Below, piece after piece: positions 15,124 to 22,604 of a stretch of 28,319 nucleotides of DNA (within the stretch, counting starts at the first letter, position 1; every line of letters begins with the position of its first letter). Source of the DNA: CAYFZR01 sp046760505 [NCBI: Candidatus Hydrothermarchaeota archaeon] (GTDB lineage: Archaea; CAYFZR01); NCBI GenBank assembly GCA_046760505.1, contig JBHIEG010000023.1, positions 1 through 28,319 of the forward strand, read 5' to 3'. The notes under the pieces were generated by a model. It did not search any database, had not been told where the DNA came from, and saw only the letters and a program-made list of their open reading frames with translations. The position numbers and the translations under genes were made by a program.

Positions 15124-15962
15124 TCTTCCCCTAGAACTTCTTCGTACTTGTTCAATTCCTCCTTTGTTAAGGGTGGATTGATTCTTTCGAAAGCCTTTAA
15201 GAAATGCTCCATTTTTATCTTTTCAAATTTCTCTTTGCCTTCTTTTATGGCAATCAATGCGGCTTCTCTGCAAAGAGCCACGATGTCTGCACCCACGTAA
15301 TATTCGGTCATTTTAGCAAGTTTTCCCAAATCAACTTCGATATCAACAGGCATTTTTCTTGTTTGCATTCTCAGGATTTCCAGTCTATCGTTAAAATCTG
15401 GCGCGGGCACATATATTTTCCTCTCAAGTCTTCCATTTCTCAATATTACAGGGTCCAGTATGTCTGGTCTATATGTGGCTCCTATTGTGACCACTTCTCT
15501 CTCATTGCTCACACTATCAAGCGCCTGATTTATAATTCTGGTCGCCTCCGGAGTGGCAAAACGCATTGGTGCATCTCTCGTAATTCCAGAGGTCCATAGA
15601 GACATTTCTTCTCTTCTTGGGGCTAAAGAATCGATTTCATTAATAAAAACAACGCAGGGCTTTAGTCTCACTGCTTCTTCAAACATCTCTTTTATTACGT
15701 GAGGTTCGCTTATTACCTCTATCCCCTTTACAGTTATATAACTTGCATTCGCCTCATAGGCAGATGCTTCAGCAAGCATGCTCTTTCCGCCCCCAGGAGG
15801 GCCCCAAAGCAATATACCCGCTGGTGGTTTTAGGTTTGCTTTTTCAAAGGAATTGTGATACTTCAAAGGCAGGGAAACCATTTCCTCAAGCCTTTCTTTA
15901 ACCTTTTGAAGCCCTCCAATTTCTTCCCACCCAAACCTCGGTTCCAAAACCTCGTAGTACAT
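15099..15962 (-). CDS. Single-domain Cdc48/VAT-like AAA protein with altered active site
   Basis: A 287-residue protein equal to one classical AAA module with no N-domain or second ring. It has Walker A GPPGGGKS (54-61), AAA second region of homology with both arginine-finger positions (R175, R178 in LRNGR), and a C-terminal lid YVGADIVALCREAALIA, all close to Cdc48/VAT. Two residues that are nearly invariant are changed: the Walker B Asp is Asn108 (FINEID instead of FIDEID) and the sensor-1 Asn is Tyr164 (ATYRPD instead of ATNRPD). Nucleotide binding is likely, hydrolysis may be weak or absent. It starts at ATG 15962 behind a TATA box shared with the divergent MtaA-like gene, and it overlaps the compact methyltransferase. 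A role as an assembly or remodelling factor for these methyltransferases is inference. Confidence 0.85.
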   Translation of the reverse strand: MYYEVLEPRFGWEEIGGLQKVKERLEEMVSLPLKYHNSFEKANLKPPAGILLWGPPGGGKSMLAEASAYEANASYITVKGIEVISEPHVIKEMFEEAVRLKPCVVFINEIDSLAPRREEMSLWTSGITRDAPMRFATPEATRIINQALDSVSNEREVVTIGATYRPDILDPVILRNGRLERKIYVPAPDFNDRLEILRMQTRKMPVDIEVDLGKLAKMTEYYVGADIVALCREAALIAIKEGKEKFEKIKMEHFLKAFERINPPLTKEELNKYEEVLGEECPHRYQY

Positions 15963-15988
15963 AATGTAGATGTATCTTTGAGGAGAGG

Positions 15989-16000
15989 ATATATATTTTA
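15989..16000. promoter_or_regulatory. TATA region shared by AAA gene and MtaA-like gene
   Basis: ATATATATTTTA lies 25-36 bases before ATG 16025 on the plus strand and 27-38 bases before ATG 15962 on the minus strand. It is the only TATA-like element in the gap and supports the choice of 16025 as the methyltransferase start. Confidence 0.5.
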
Positions 16001-16024
16001 TTGACCAAAACCAGTTTTATCTGT

Positions 16025-17083
16025 ATGAATTCAAGAGAAAGATTTGAAGCATCTATACGTTTAGAAGAGCCAGATCTTATTCCAGTGGCTCCAATGGTTA
16101 ACGTTCCACACGCCTCAAAGGTTTTGGGAGTTAAGCCATGGGAGTACGTGACAGATAACCATCTCTACGTGAAAGGTCAAATTGCTTCCCTGAAAAAATA
16201 TGGTTACGACTGGATATTCAATCATCAGCCCATACAGGGAGTCACAGAAGAGGAAAAAAAAAGTATGAGAATTGAAGAGGGTTTTGTTGTTCTAACTCAT
16301 GAAATGGGCTCAAAGATAAAAATACCTTTGGAAGGAGGTCCTTCTATAATAGAACCTGTTTTGAAGGATTATAGCGATTTAGACTCCCTTGAAATACCTG
16401 ATATGGACAAAAAGGAGAGAATGGAGCCATTGATCAACTTAATAGATCTGACGAAAAACGAGGTATACATATGCAGTAAGGTTCAGGCCCCGTTCCATTA
16501 TTCGGCAGAATGGATGAGGGGTATGGAAAAATTTCTGCTTGACCTATTTGTAAATCCAAGGGATGCGAAAAGACTGCTCGCATTCATGACAGAATATGCG
16601 ATAGAGGTTGGAAAAAAACAGATTGATGTGGGGACCCATGGGATAATGATGGAAGACCCTTCTGCAGCCAGCCAAGTGATATCCCCCAAACACTACGAAG
16701 AATTCGCCTTTCCCTATGAAAAAAAGGTATGCAAGGAGTTGAGAAAATACGGAGGAGAGATTATCATCCATATATGTGGAAATACTACTCCAATACTTGA
16801 TAGCCTTGTGAAAACAAAAGCAAATTGCCTGAGCTTAGACGAAACAGTAGATCTTGGATATGCAAAGGAGAAAGTTGGGGAAAAGGTAGCAATATTTGGT
16901 AATGTGTCGGTTGATACGGTTTTTAATGGACCAACAGAAAAAATTCAGGAGGAAGTGAAGGAAAATATTGAGAAAGTGGGCAGGAGAGGATATATTGTAT
17001 CTACGAGTTGTGGACTGCATGCTAACACTCCTTTCGAGCATGTTCATGCCTTGGTTAATGCAGCAAGGAAATGGGGTAAATAA
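16025..17083 (+). CDS. MtaA/MtbA-like methylcobamide methyltransferase (UroD family)
   Basis: A 352-residue UroD-fold protein resembling methylcobamide:coenzyme M methyltransferases. ATG 16025 gives the family-typical beginning MNSRERFEASIRLEEPDLIPV and lies 25 bases after a TATA box; an in-frame TTG at 16001 is less likely. Zinc ligands are His249 and Cys251 in IIHICGNTTPIL and Cys329 in STSCGLHANTP, the arrangement of MtaA/MtbA. MEDPSAASQVISPKHYEEFAFPY (about 210-232) is also characteristic. No corrinoid protein or substrate-specific methyltransferase is nearby, so the methyl donor is unknown and the true acceptor could be a thiol other than CoM. It is divergent from the AAA/compact methyltransferase pair, with which it probably forms a functional module. 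Confidence 0.85.
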   Translation: MNSRERFEASIRLEEPDLIPVAPMVNVPHASKVLGVKPWEYVTDNHLYVKGQIASLKKYGYDWIFNHQPIQGVTEEEKKSMRIEEGFVVLTHEMGSKIKIPLEGGPSIIEPVLKDYSDLDSLEIPDMDKKERMEPLINLIDLTKNEVYICSKVQAPFHYSAEWMRGMEKFLLDLFVNPRDAKRLLAFMTEYAIEVGKKQIDVGTHGIMMEDPSAASQVISPKHYEEFAFPYEKKVCKELRKYGGEIIIHICGNTTPILDSLVKTKANCLSLDETVDLGYAKEKVGEKVAIFGNVSVDTVFNGPTEKIQEEVKENIEKVGRRGYIVSTSCGLHANTPFEHVHALVNAARKWGK

Positions 17084-17100
17084 TTAGGAAGACATATCTT

Positions 17101-17124
17101 AAAAAAGAAGGAGGTTGCTCCTTC
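17101..17124 (-). terminator. Intrinsic-type hairpin terminator after the AIM24-like gene
   Basis: On the minus strand the sequence GAAGGAG-CAAC-CTCCTTC forms a 7-bp stem with a 4-base loop, followed directly by six T. It begins 3 bases past the stop of the gene at 17127. On the plus strand the T-run would precede the hairpin, so it serves only the minus-strand unit. Confidence 0.6.
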
Positions 17125-17126
17125 AC

Positions 17127-17816
17127 TTAGTCTTTTCCTATTGGAAGAAATGGAATCAGAGACCTCGCAAACTCAGGAAGTTGTCTTGTCTGCAATTGTA
17201 TCTGACCTGGACCTGTGAACTCAAAGACGAGTCCTTCTCCGCTTAGCACTGTAGACTTCAAACCTCCAACTCTCCTTACCGTGTAGTTCATTGTGTCGCT
17301 GAATGCCACCACATGTCCCGTATCCACGATGAGTTTTTCTCCAGGTTTTAACTCCTTCTTCTCTATCCCTCCAAAGGAAGAAACCCAGACTATTCCTGTA
17401 CCACTCGCTCTAAGCATTATTATGTCGCTTTCTCCAAGAAAGCCCTTCCAGCCCTGCCATGATGTGTCTATATCGATTCCAGGAGTGTTTGCTATGTAAC
17501 TACCGCTCTGTATTATCAGTCCCTCATTATTTAATTCTATGGCCTCTATATCTCCAATGTGTGGTCCAGTAAGCGCAATTTCACCATTTTCCCTCGCATG
17601 AAAAGTATTTGTCCAGAAAGATTCTCCTCCCAAAAATGAGGTTTTCAGACTTTTCAAAAGCCCACCTAAACCTCCTCCACCGCGCATATGGGTTTCTATC
17701 TCTATCGTTGGGGTCATGTGCACCATAGCGCCTGCCTCGGCAGTTATGCTTTCTCCCTTATTGAGTTTTATCTTCAAAAGAGAGAAAGACGGTCTGTAAA
17801 GAACTTCATATTCCAC
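17127..17816 (-). CDS. AIM24 / TIGR00266 family protein
   Basis: A 229-residue beta-rich protein of the widespread TIGR00266 (AIM24-like) family, of unknown biochemical role. Recognisable segments are ESITAEAGAMVHMTPTIEIET near residue 22, a Gly-rich loop RGGGGLGGLLKSL near 45, LGGESFWTN, GLIIQSGSYIA near 118, and GEGLVFEFTGPGQIQLQTR near 193. GTG 17816 is preceded by AGGTGAT and lies just after the stop of the upstream helical protein, so the two form an operon. A hairpin terminator follows it. Confidence 0.85.
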   Translation of the reverse strand: MEYEVLYRPSFSLLKIKLNKGESITAEAGAMVHMTPTIEIETHMRGGGGLGGLLKSLKTSFLGGESFWTNTFHARENGEIALTGPHIGDIEAIELNNEGLIIQSGSYIANTPGIDIDTSWQGWKGFLGESDIIMLRASGTGIVWVSSFGGIEKKELKPGEKLIVDTGHVVAFSDTMNYTVRRVGGLKSTVLSGEGLVFEFTGPGQIQLQTRQLPEFARSLIPFLPIGKD

Positions 17817-17828
17817 AACATCACCTCG

Positions 17829-18893
17829 CTACTTCAACATAGACATGAGTAACTCTAACTCTTTTTCGTACGCATTTATATACTCTTTGTAGAGTTTAGA
17901 GGGTATTTTTCCCTTTGAATAATCATCTATTAACCTCTGTATTTCTTCTTTTACCTCTTCTATCCTCTTTTCTGTTTCAGATTCTAAGGTCCGCTGTACC
18001 AAAATCTCTGCTTCTCTCTTTATCTTGGCAAGATTCTTTAGACTTCTTAATGCCTCTTCAGATGCCTTTTTCTCTTTTGGGCTCAGGAACTCAGGCTCAA
18101 AATAGTGAGAAGGTTCGAGTGCCAAATTTATCCTAGATAAAATAGCCTCTTCCGCTTTTTTATGGAATTTTCCTAGTCCTTTGGAGAGAATGCTTGCTAT
18201 CTGTACTACATCTAGCACATCCTTTGGAGACATCTTCAAATGCACCACGTTCGTGGCTATGGTGGACAGGATTCTGTTGTATTTACCGCTGTTTACTTTC
18301 TCAATGAAATCCTCGGCTACGTAATTCAAATCTGTTTCCAATTTTTTGCTAAAGGACATCACCTGGGCGCCCAAAGCGGTGATCGTGCTCCCAACCACAA
18401 GACCTAAATCTCTTTTTATTTCATTTTCTAACAATTCCAAGGACTGCAAAAGAGTTTCTTCATCCAGTTCATGCCTATAAGTTATTAGAACCGCTATCGC
18501 TCTTAGCAATGTATCTATCTCGTCCTTCTCCAGTATTTCCTGGTCTTTTATCTCCTTCAATAAATGCTTGTATACAAAATGATCAATTTCTTTCTTTGGC
18601 AGGTTTTCTGATGTTAATCTGTGAAGCGTTTTCTTGAAGAAGGAAAACAACTTAGATATGAGTACTTGCCATTTTCTCTTCCCGGTAGATTCGATTCCAA
18701 ACTGCTCAAAGACCTTTGGAATTGAATCATTCAACTCGGTAATGCCCATGGGAAATGGTTTGTCTATCTCTCTCAGGGTCCAAACGTATTCGACAAAGTC
18801 CTTGTTGTTCAGATACCATTCATTGAGACCATCAATATTGTAGGTTAATATGAGATTCAGTTCCTCCTCTAAGTTTGGTAACCCTTCCTCCAT
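17829..18893 (-). CDS. Unknown helical protein with C-terminal coiled coil and SHOCT-like end
   Basis: A 354-residue, almost entirely alpha-helical, probably cytoplasmic protein. I recognise no catalytic motif. Residues about 285-354 form a charged coiled coil (KIKREAEILVQRTLESETEK, RIEEVKEEIQRLIDDY) ending in a SHOCT-like element SKGKIPSKLYKEYINAYEKEL. A central hydrophobic patch, DLGLVVGSTITALGAQVMSF (about 176-195), could pack as a buried helix or bind a membrane. It is first in an operon with the AIM24-like gene. AIM24-like proteins are often found next to helical partners, but a functional link is inferred only from order. Confidence 0.6.
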   Translation of the reverse strand: MEEGLPNLEEELNLILTYNIDGLNEWYLNNKDFVEYVWTLREIDKPFPMGITELNDSIPKVFEQFGIESTGKRKWQVLISKLFSFFKKTLHRLTSENLPKKEIDHFVYKHLLKEIKDQEILEKDEIDTLLRAIAVLITYRHELDEETLLQSLELLENEIKRDLGLVVGSTITALGAQVMSFSKKLETDLNYVAEDFIEKVNSGKYNRILSTIATNVVHLKMSPKDVLDVVQIASILSKGLGKFHKKAEEAILSRINLALEPSHYFEPEFLSPKEKKASEEALRSLKNLAKIKREAEILVQRTLESETEKRIEEVKEEIQRLIDDYSKGKIPSKLYKEYINAYEKELELLMSMLK

Positions 18894-18970
18894 GTTACCA
18901 CTTCGTAATTCTCTATGATTTCCAAATATTTAAGCATCATGTGAACAAATCTGATCTCAGCAGGTAAATT

Positions 18971-18979
18971 TTTATAAAA
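18971..18979 (+). promoter_or_regulatory. TATA box of the HD phosphohydrolase gene
   Basis: TTTATAAAA lies 20-28 bases before ATG 18999, with no SD between; a leaderless transcript is expected. Confidence 0.55.
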
Positions 18980-18998
18980 AATTGGGTAATTCCCAAAT

Positions 18999-19544
18999 AT
19001 GGTATATCGCTACAGAGAACTGGTAAAGGATCTATTTAATCTCTCTGAACTTAAAAGGTTAAACGAATTACCTAGTCATGCAATCACAGATGTTTTAAGA
19101 ATTCGCAAAAGAAGTTACAGAAGGTCAATGCTTGATCACTCCCTATCTGTTTCTAGGACTTGTTATTTAATCGGAAAAAAACTGAAACTAAACGTAAGGG
19201 ATCTTGCAAGAGCCGGTCTACTGCACGATGTAGGCTTTACCGTAAAAGGTTGTAAAATATGCGAGATTGATCCCATATCCTTGTACAGCTGTGGGTTCTG
19301 TCACCACAGATCCAGCGCAAGGATAGCAAAAGAGATAGGAGAAAAAGAAAATGTTGTCAATATGATAAGGTCTCATATGTTTCCTCTATGCTTGAGCCCT
19401 CCACTCAACAAGGAATCCATGGTTCTCTGGTTTGCTGACAAAATTTGCGCTCTAATGGATTTTTTATTTTTGGATCGAATTTTTTTCAAAGATTTAGAAA
19501 TTTTTAAGGTAGAAATTCTAAAATCAGATGATGGACAAAATTGA
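18999..19544 (+). CDS. HD-domain phosphohydrolase with Cys-rich insert
   Basis: A 181-residue HD-superfamily metal-dependent phosphohydrolase. Metal-site residues are His in MLDHSLSVS (about residue 44), HD in GLLHDVG (about 73-74), the HH pair in CGFCHHRSS (about 100), His in MIRSHMFPL (about 125), and Asp in WFADKICALMDF (about 147). Between the HD pair and the HH pair it carries CKICEIDPISLYSCGFC, a CxxC-x10-CxxC insert that could bind zinc or a small Fe-S cluster. Substrate unknown; (oligo)nucleotides are usual for the superfamily. Its 3' end overlaps that of the mtnA gene by 21 bases tail to tail. Confidence 0.82.
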   Translation: MVYRYRELVKDLFNLSELKRLNELPSHAITDVLRIRKRSYRRSMLDHSLSVSRTCYLIGKKLKLNVRDLARAGLLHDVGFTVKGCKICEIDPISLYSCGFCHHRSSARIAKEIGEKENVVNMIRSHMFPLCLSPPLNKESMVLWFADKICALMDFLFLDRIFFKDLEIFKVEILKSDDGQN

Positions 19545-20543
19545 TTCTTCATAAGGAGGTCTCAGTACTCCCTTCTCTGTGAATATTGCATCTATCATAT
19601 TCGGCGGAGTTATATCGAAAGCGGGATTAAATACCTCAATTCCCTCTGGGGCGATTCTTTTTTCCCCTATATGGGTTACTTCTTCAGGGTCTCTTTCTTC
19701 GATGATTACCTCCTCCACGCCTTTTTTGAGATCGAAGGTGGAAGACGGAGCTGCAACATAAAAGGGTATCCGGTGCTTTTCTGCAAGGATCGCTATTCCA
19801 TAGGTTCCAATCTTATTTACCACATGGCCTGTCCTCAATATTCTGTCTGCTCCCACCAGAACAGCATCCAGCATTTCATTTGCCATTAAGTGTGCCACCA
19901 TATTGTCTGTAATGAGAGTGACAGGAATATTTTCTTTCTTAAGTTCGTATGCGGTTAGCCTTGCCCCCTGGAGAAGCGGTCTCGTCTCAGTTACAAACAC
20001 CCCAATCCTATGACCTCTTGCCCAGCATGTTTTTATAGGGGCCAGAGCAGTTCCGTATCCAGAGGTTGCCAGACCTCCTGCATTGCAGTGAGTTAGGACT
20101 GATTTTTTATCTTTTAAAAACTCGTATCCGAATTCACCTATTTTTTTATTTGCCTCCATATCTTCTTCCATGATTTTATTCGCTTCTTCAACTATTTTTT
20201 CCCTGAGTAAAGTTACATCATCGTACTTATATATTAGATCCAGAATACGATCGATTGCCCAGAAGAGGTTTACTGCGGTAGGACGTGTTATTTTCAATCT
20301 TTCCGCTGCTTTATTAATTTCTTCGCGAAAAATTTCAGGGTCCTTTGCGCTGCTTTTTATTGCGGATATAGCTAGCGCGTACCCTGCCGAAATACCAATT
20401 GCCGGGGCACCCCTTACCTTAAGATTTTCAATCGCTCTTGCTACACACTCCAAATCTCTGCATCGAATCCACTTCTCTTCAAGAGGAAGTTTTGACTGAT
20501 CCAGGATCAATAGAGAATCTCCATTCCAAATGAAAGGTTGCAT
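19524..20543 (-). CDS. mtnA: S-methyl-5-thioribose-1-phosphate isomerase
   Basis: MtnA interconverts methylthioribose-1-phosphate and methylthioribulose-1-phosphate in methylthioadenosine salvage; archaeal homologues may act in a shunt toward isoprenoid precursors. At 339 residues it has normal length. Motifs: VRGAPAIGISAGYALA near 43, the catalytic Cys in THCNAGGLATSGYGTALAPI near 152, ETRPLLQGARLTAYEL near 185, ITDNMVAHLM near 213, and the catalytic Asp in LVGADRI followed by VVNKIGTYGIA near 233. These distinguish MtnA from the related ribose-1,5-bisphosphate isomerase and aIF2B. A TATA element 20561-20577 lies about 25 bases upstream; no SD is seen. Confidence 0.92.
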   Translation of the reverse strand: MQPFIWNGDSLLILDQSKLPLEEKWIRCRDLECVARAIENLKVRGAPAIGISAGYALAISAIKSSAKDPEIFREEINKAAERLKITRPTAVNLFWAIDRILDLIYKYDDVTLLREKIVEEANKIMEEDMEANKKIGEFGYEFLKDKKSVLTHCNAGGLATSGYGTALAPIKTCWARGHRIGVFVTETRPLLQGARLTAYELKKENIPVTLITDNMVAHLMANEMLDAVLVGADRILRTGHVVNKIGTYGIAILAEKHRIPFYVAAPSSTFDLKKGVEEVIIEERDPEEVTHIGEKRIAPEGIEVFNPAFDITPPNMIDAIFTEKGVLRPPYEESILSII

Positions 20544-20560
20544 GATCTAAATTATGTAAG

Positions 20561-20577
20561 TTTTAAATATAATTTTA
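20561..20577. promoter_or_regulatory. Divergent TATA region between mtnA and the coiled-coil/wHTH gene
   Basis: TTTTAAATATAATTTTA is a near-palindromic AT element. It is about 25 bases before the mtnA ATG (minus strand, leaderless) and about 40 bases before ATG 20610 (plus strand), whose SD GGTGAT is at 20599-20604. Confidence 0.45.
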
Positions 20578-20609
20578 GTTCCTCTTAAGTTAGCATGCGG
20601 TGATTACGA

Positions 20610-20975
20610 ATGTCATTATTTTACCCAAAGAAAGAGGAAAGGTTAGATAAGCTTGAGGAAATTTCAGAAGAAAACAAAGTGAAAATAGAGAAACTATACG
20701 AAGAAATTAAGGCTCTCGATGGAAAAATTGAGGAATTGAAAAAAAAGGTTGAAGAAATGACCATAGTATACCCTGAGAAGAGAGAATGGTTAAGAGAGGT
20801 TCAACTAAGAACCTTAGTCGTCCTCCAAAAGCTTGAGGGAGCCTCTCTATCCACCGTAGCTCACAGACTTGGACTCAATGAAACTTACGTAAAAGGAGTG
20901 CTTGATCAGTTGATAGAACTTGGTTTGGTCACCTCCGAGGATAGGGGAGGAGAGACATACTACAGGTCAAAGTAG
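20610..20975 (+). CDS. Coiled-coil plus winged-helix protein, probable regulator
   Basis: A 121-residue protein. Residues about 8-50 are a heptad-like coiled coil (LDKLEEISEENKVKIEKLYE, IKALDGKIEELKKKVEEM). Residues about 63-121 form a winged helix: VLQKLEGASLSTVAHRLGLN, YVKGVLDQLIELGLVTSED, GGETYYRSK. The layout suggests a coiled-coil dimeric DNA-binding protein. GGTGAT at 20599-20604 is a well-placed SD. It is first in the plus-strand run that leads to the phosphatase-superfamily gene and beyond. DNA targets are unknown. Confidence 0.75.
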   Translation: MSLFYPKKEERLDKLEEISEENKVKIEKLYEEIKALDGKIEELKKKVEEMTIVYPEKREWLREVQLRTLVVLQKLEGASLSTVAHRLGLNETYVKGVLDQLIELGLVTSEDRGGETYYRSK

Positions 20976-21079
20976 TTAGATATGTTATTCTTATTGCATT
21001 TATCCTCTCTATCCCACCTGGATGTATATCCAATCCGGAAGAAGTCTCCATAAAGATAATATCTCCAACGATTCAATCA

Positions 21080-21739
21080 ATGCTTAATATAACTGAAGAA
21101 AATACAATGTTATCAAGATACCATGGAAAACGTGTCATATTGATTGTTGTTGATGGAATGGGATGGTACACCTTAGAAAATGGATTGAGGGTAAAGGAAC
21201 TGCCGACATTCAGGTATCTTATAAAAAACGGAATCTACGTGAAGGCGAGATCTGTTTATCCCTCGGACACAAAACACGGTCACAGGGCTATATTCTACGG
21301 AAAATCAGAGAAAACGATATTTCAGATCTTAAAGGAAAAAGGACTTAAATCAGCATCTATTTCAAATGAAAAACTCTATGAAAAGGCTTTTCCTTACGGA
21401 GCAGAAATCATAGAGGTAAAGGATTTGGACATGGACGGATTTGTGGGAGATGATGATGACATCGTGCTAACCGTAAAGAAACTTAAGGACGGTTACTCAC
21501 TGATGTTCATCCACCTGAGCGTTGATTATACATCACATAAGTATGGACCTTACTCTTATCAGGCTATTAACGATCTTGAAGATGCAGACAGCCAAATAAA
21601 AGAGATAGTAAGGAAATATCCCGGAAGTATTTTAATCATTACCGCTGACCACGGCATGCATGAAACCCTTAGTGGAGGAGAACACGGCAGTATGCATGAG
21701 AAAGATATAAGCGTTCCTATAATAATTGGAAGAGTATAG
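21080..21739 (+). CDS. Alkaline phosphatase superfamily phosphodiesterase, possibly a lipoprotein
   Basis: Metal-dependent phosphohydrolase of the nucleotide pyrophosphatase/phosphodiesterase and phosphoglycerate-mutase-like group. Motifs from ATG 21080 (219 residues): VILIVVDGMGWYTL (about 19), PSDTKHGHRA with the likely nucleophile Thr, VDYTSHKYGP (about 150, metal-binding D and H), TADHGMHE (about 190) and GEHGSMHEKD (about 202). The same frame stays open upstream from 20945 and encodes R-Y-V-I-L-I-A-F-I-L-S-I-P-P-G-C, a convincing lipoprotein signal peptide, but with no ATG, GTG or TTG before it. The annotated start may therefore miss about 40 residues. It is followed directly by the prenyltransferase-like gene. 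Substrate unknown. Confidence 0.82.
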   Translation: MLNITEENTMLSRYHGKRVILIVVDGMGWYTLENGLRVKELPTFRYLIKNGIYVKARSVYPSDTKHGHRAIFYGKSEKTIFQILKEKGLKSASISNEKLYEKAFPYGAEIIEVKDLDMDGFVGDDDDIVLTVKKLKDGYSLMFIHLSVDYTSHKYGPYSYQAINDLEDADSQIKEIVRKYPGSILIITADHGMHETLSGGEHGSMHEKDISVPIIIGRV

Positions 21740-22600
21740 ATGTATGATAAAAATGCCCTTTTAAAATGGATAGATAAATGTAGAAACGAAGATGGAGGTT
21801 TTGGAAGAAGACCAAAAAGAGAATCCACCCTCAAAGATACATTTAACGCCCTATCGATCTTATCTTCTAAAAAAATGGATGAAAAAAGAAAAAAAGAAAT
21901 AATTGATTTTGTAATCAGTTGTAAGGATTCAAAAGGCTATGGAAAGAGACCGGAATGGAAAGAAAATATAATCGATACATACTTTGCGATAAAGATCCAT
22001 GAACTCTTAGAAATGCCTTTAGAAGGAAAAGAAAAGGTATTAGAACTACTAGAAAAATACAAAAATGATGATGGAGGCTATGGATTAAAAAAGGGATGGA
22101 GATCTTGCCTTTGGAATACGAGGTTTGCGGTTCAGATATGTAGTTCTCTGGGTAAAAAATCGGATTTAAACAAAGAGAAGATTTTAAAACTAATTTCAGA
22201 TAGAAAAAACAAGGATGGATGTTTTTCTTATTCAAAAGACAGTTTTTCAAGGCTAGAATACACATATGATGCCTTATTGATTCTGAATGAATTCAATGCT
22301 CTCTCTGAAATAGAGAGGAACAGAGTAATTGAGTTTGTGCTAAAATGTAGAAAGCCTGATGGCGGCTTCGGCGCTTTTCCCCAAGATACTTCCTGGCTTG
22401 AATATACCTACGATGCCCTCGGGATACTCAATATGCTAGATTCACTTGATCTTGTGGAAGAACATACCCTGATGTTTATTGCAAGATGTCAGAACGATGA
22501 TGGAGGCTTTGGCTCTAGACCAGGTGAACCATCAAGGATGGATAACGCCTACGATGCTTTCAACTCCCTGAAGATAATTGAATCTCAATCTGAATGGTGA
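21740..22600 (+). CDS. Prenyltransferase/squalene-cyclase-type alpha-alpha barrel repeat protein
   Basis: A 286-residue protein of about six tandem helical-hairpin repeats of 45-50 residues, each marked by a loop like (D)DGGFG: NEDGGFGRRP near 16, SKGYGKRPEW near 61, DDGGYGLKKGW near 111, KDGCFSYSKDSF near 158, PDGGFGAFPQDTSW near 208 and DDGGFGSRPGEPS near 256. Each is followed by an A/Y-T-F/Y-D-A-L helix. This is the fold of protein prenyltransferase beta subunits, squalene cyclases and complement C3d-like domains. The DxDD cyclase motif and the Asp/Cys/His zinc site of protein prenyltransferases are not apparent, so it may be a binding protein rather than an enzyme. ATG follows the previous stop without a gap. 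Confidence 0.8.
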   Translation: MYDKNALLKWIDKCRNEDGGFGRRPKRESTLKDTFNALSILSSKKMDEKRKKEIIDFVISCKDSKGYGKRPEWKENIIDTYFAIKIHELLEMPLEGKEKVLELLEKYKNDDGGYGLKKGWRSCLWNTRFAVQICSSLGKKSDLNKEKILKLISDRKNKDGCFSYSKDSFSRLEYTYDALLILNEFNALSEIERNRVIEFVLKCRKPDGGFGAFPQDTSWLEYTYDALGILNMLDSLDLVEEHTLMFIARCQNDDGGFGSRPGEPSRMDNAYDAFNSLKIIESQSEW

Positions 22601-22604
22601 AAAA

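Noticed and set aside
19524-20543. Ribose-1,5-bisphosphate isomerase or aIF2B subunit
   Set aside because: THCNAGGLAT, ARLTAYEL and ITDNMVAHLM are MtnA features; the related isomerase has different versions of these segments.
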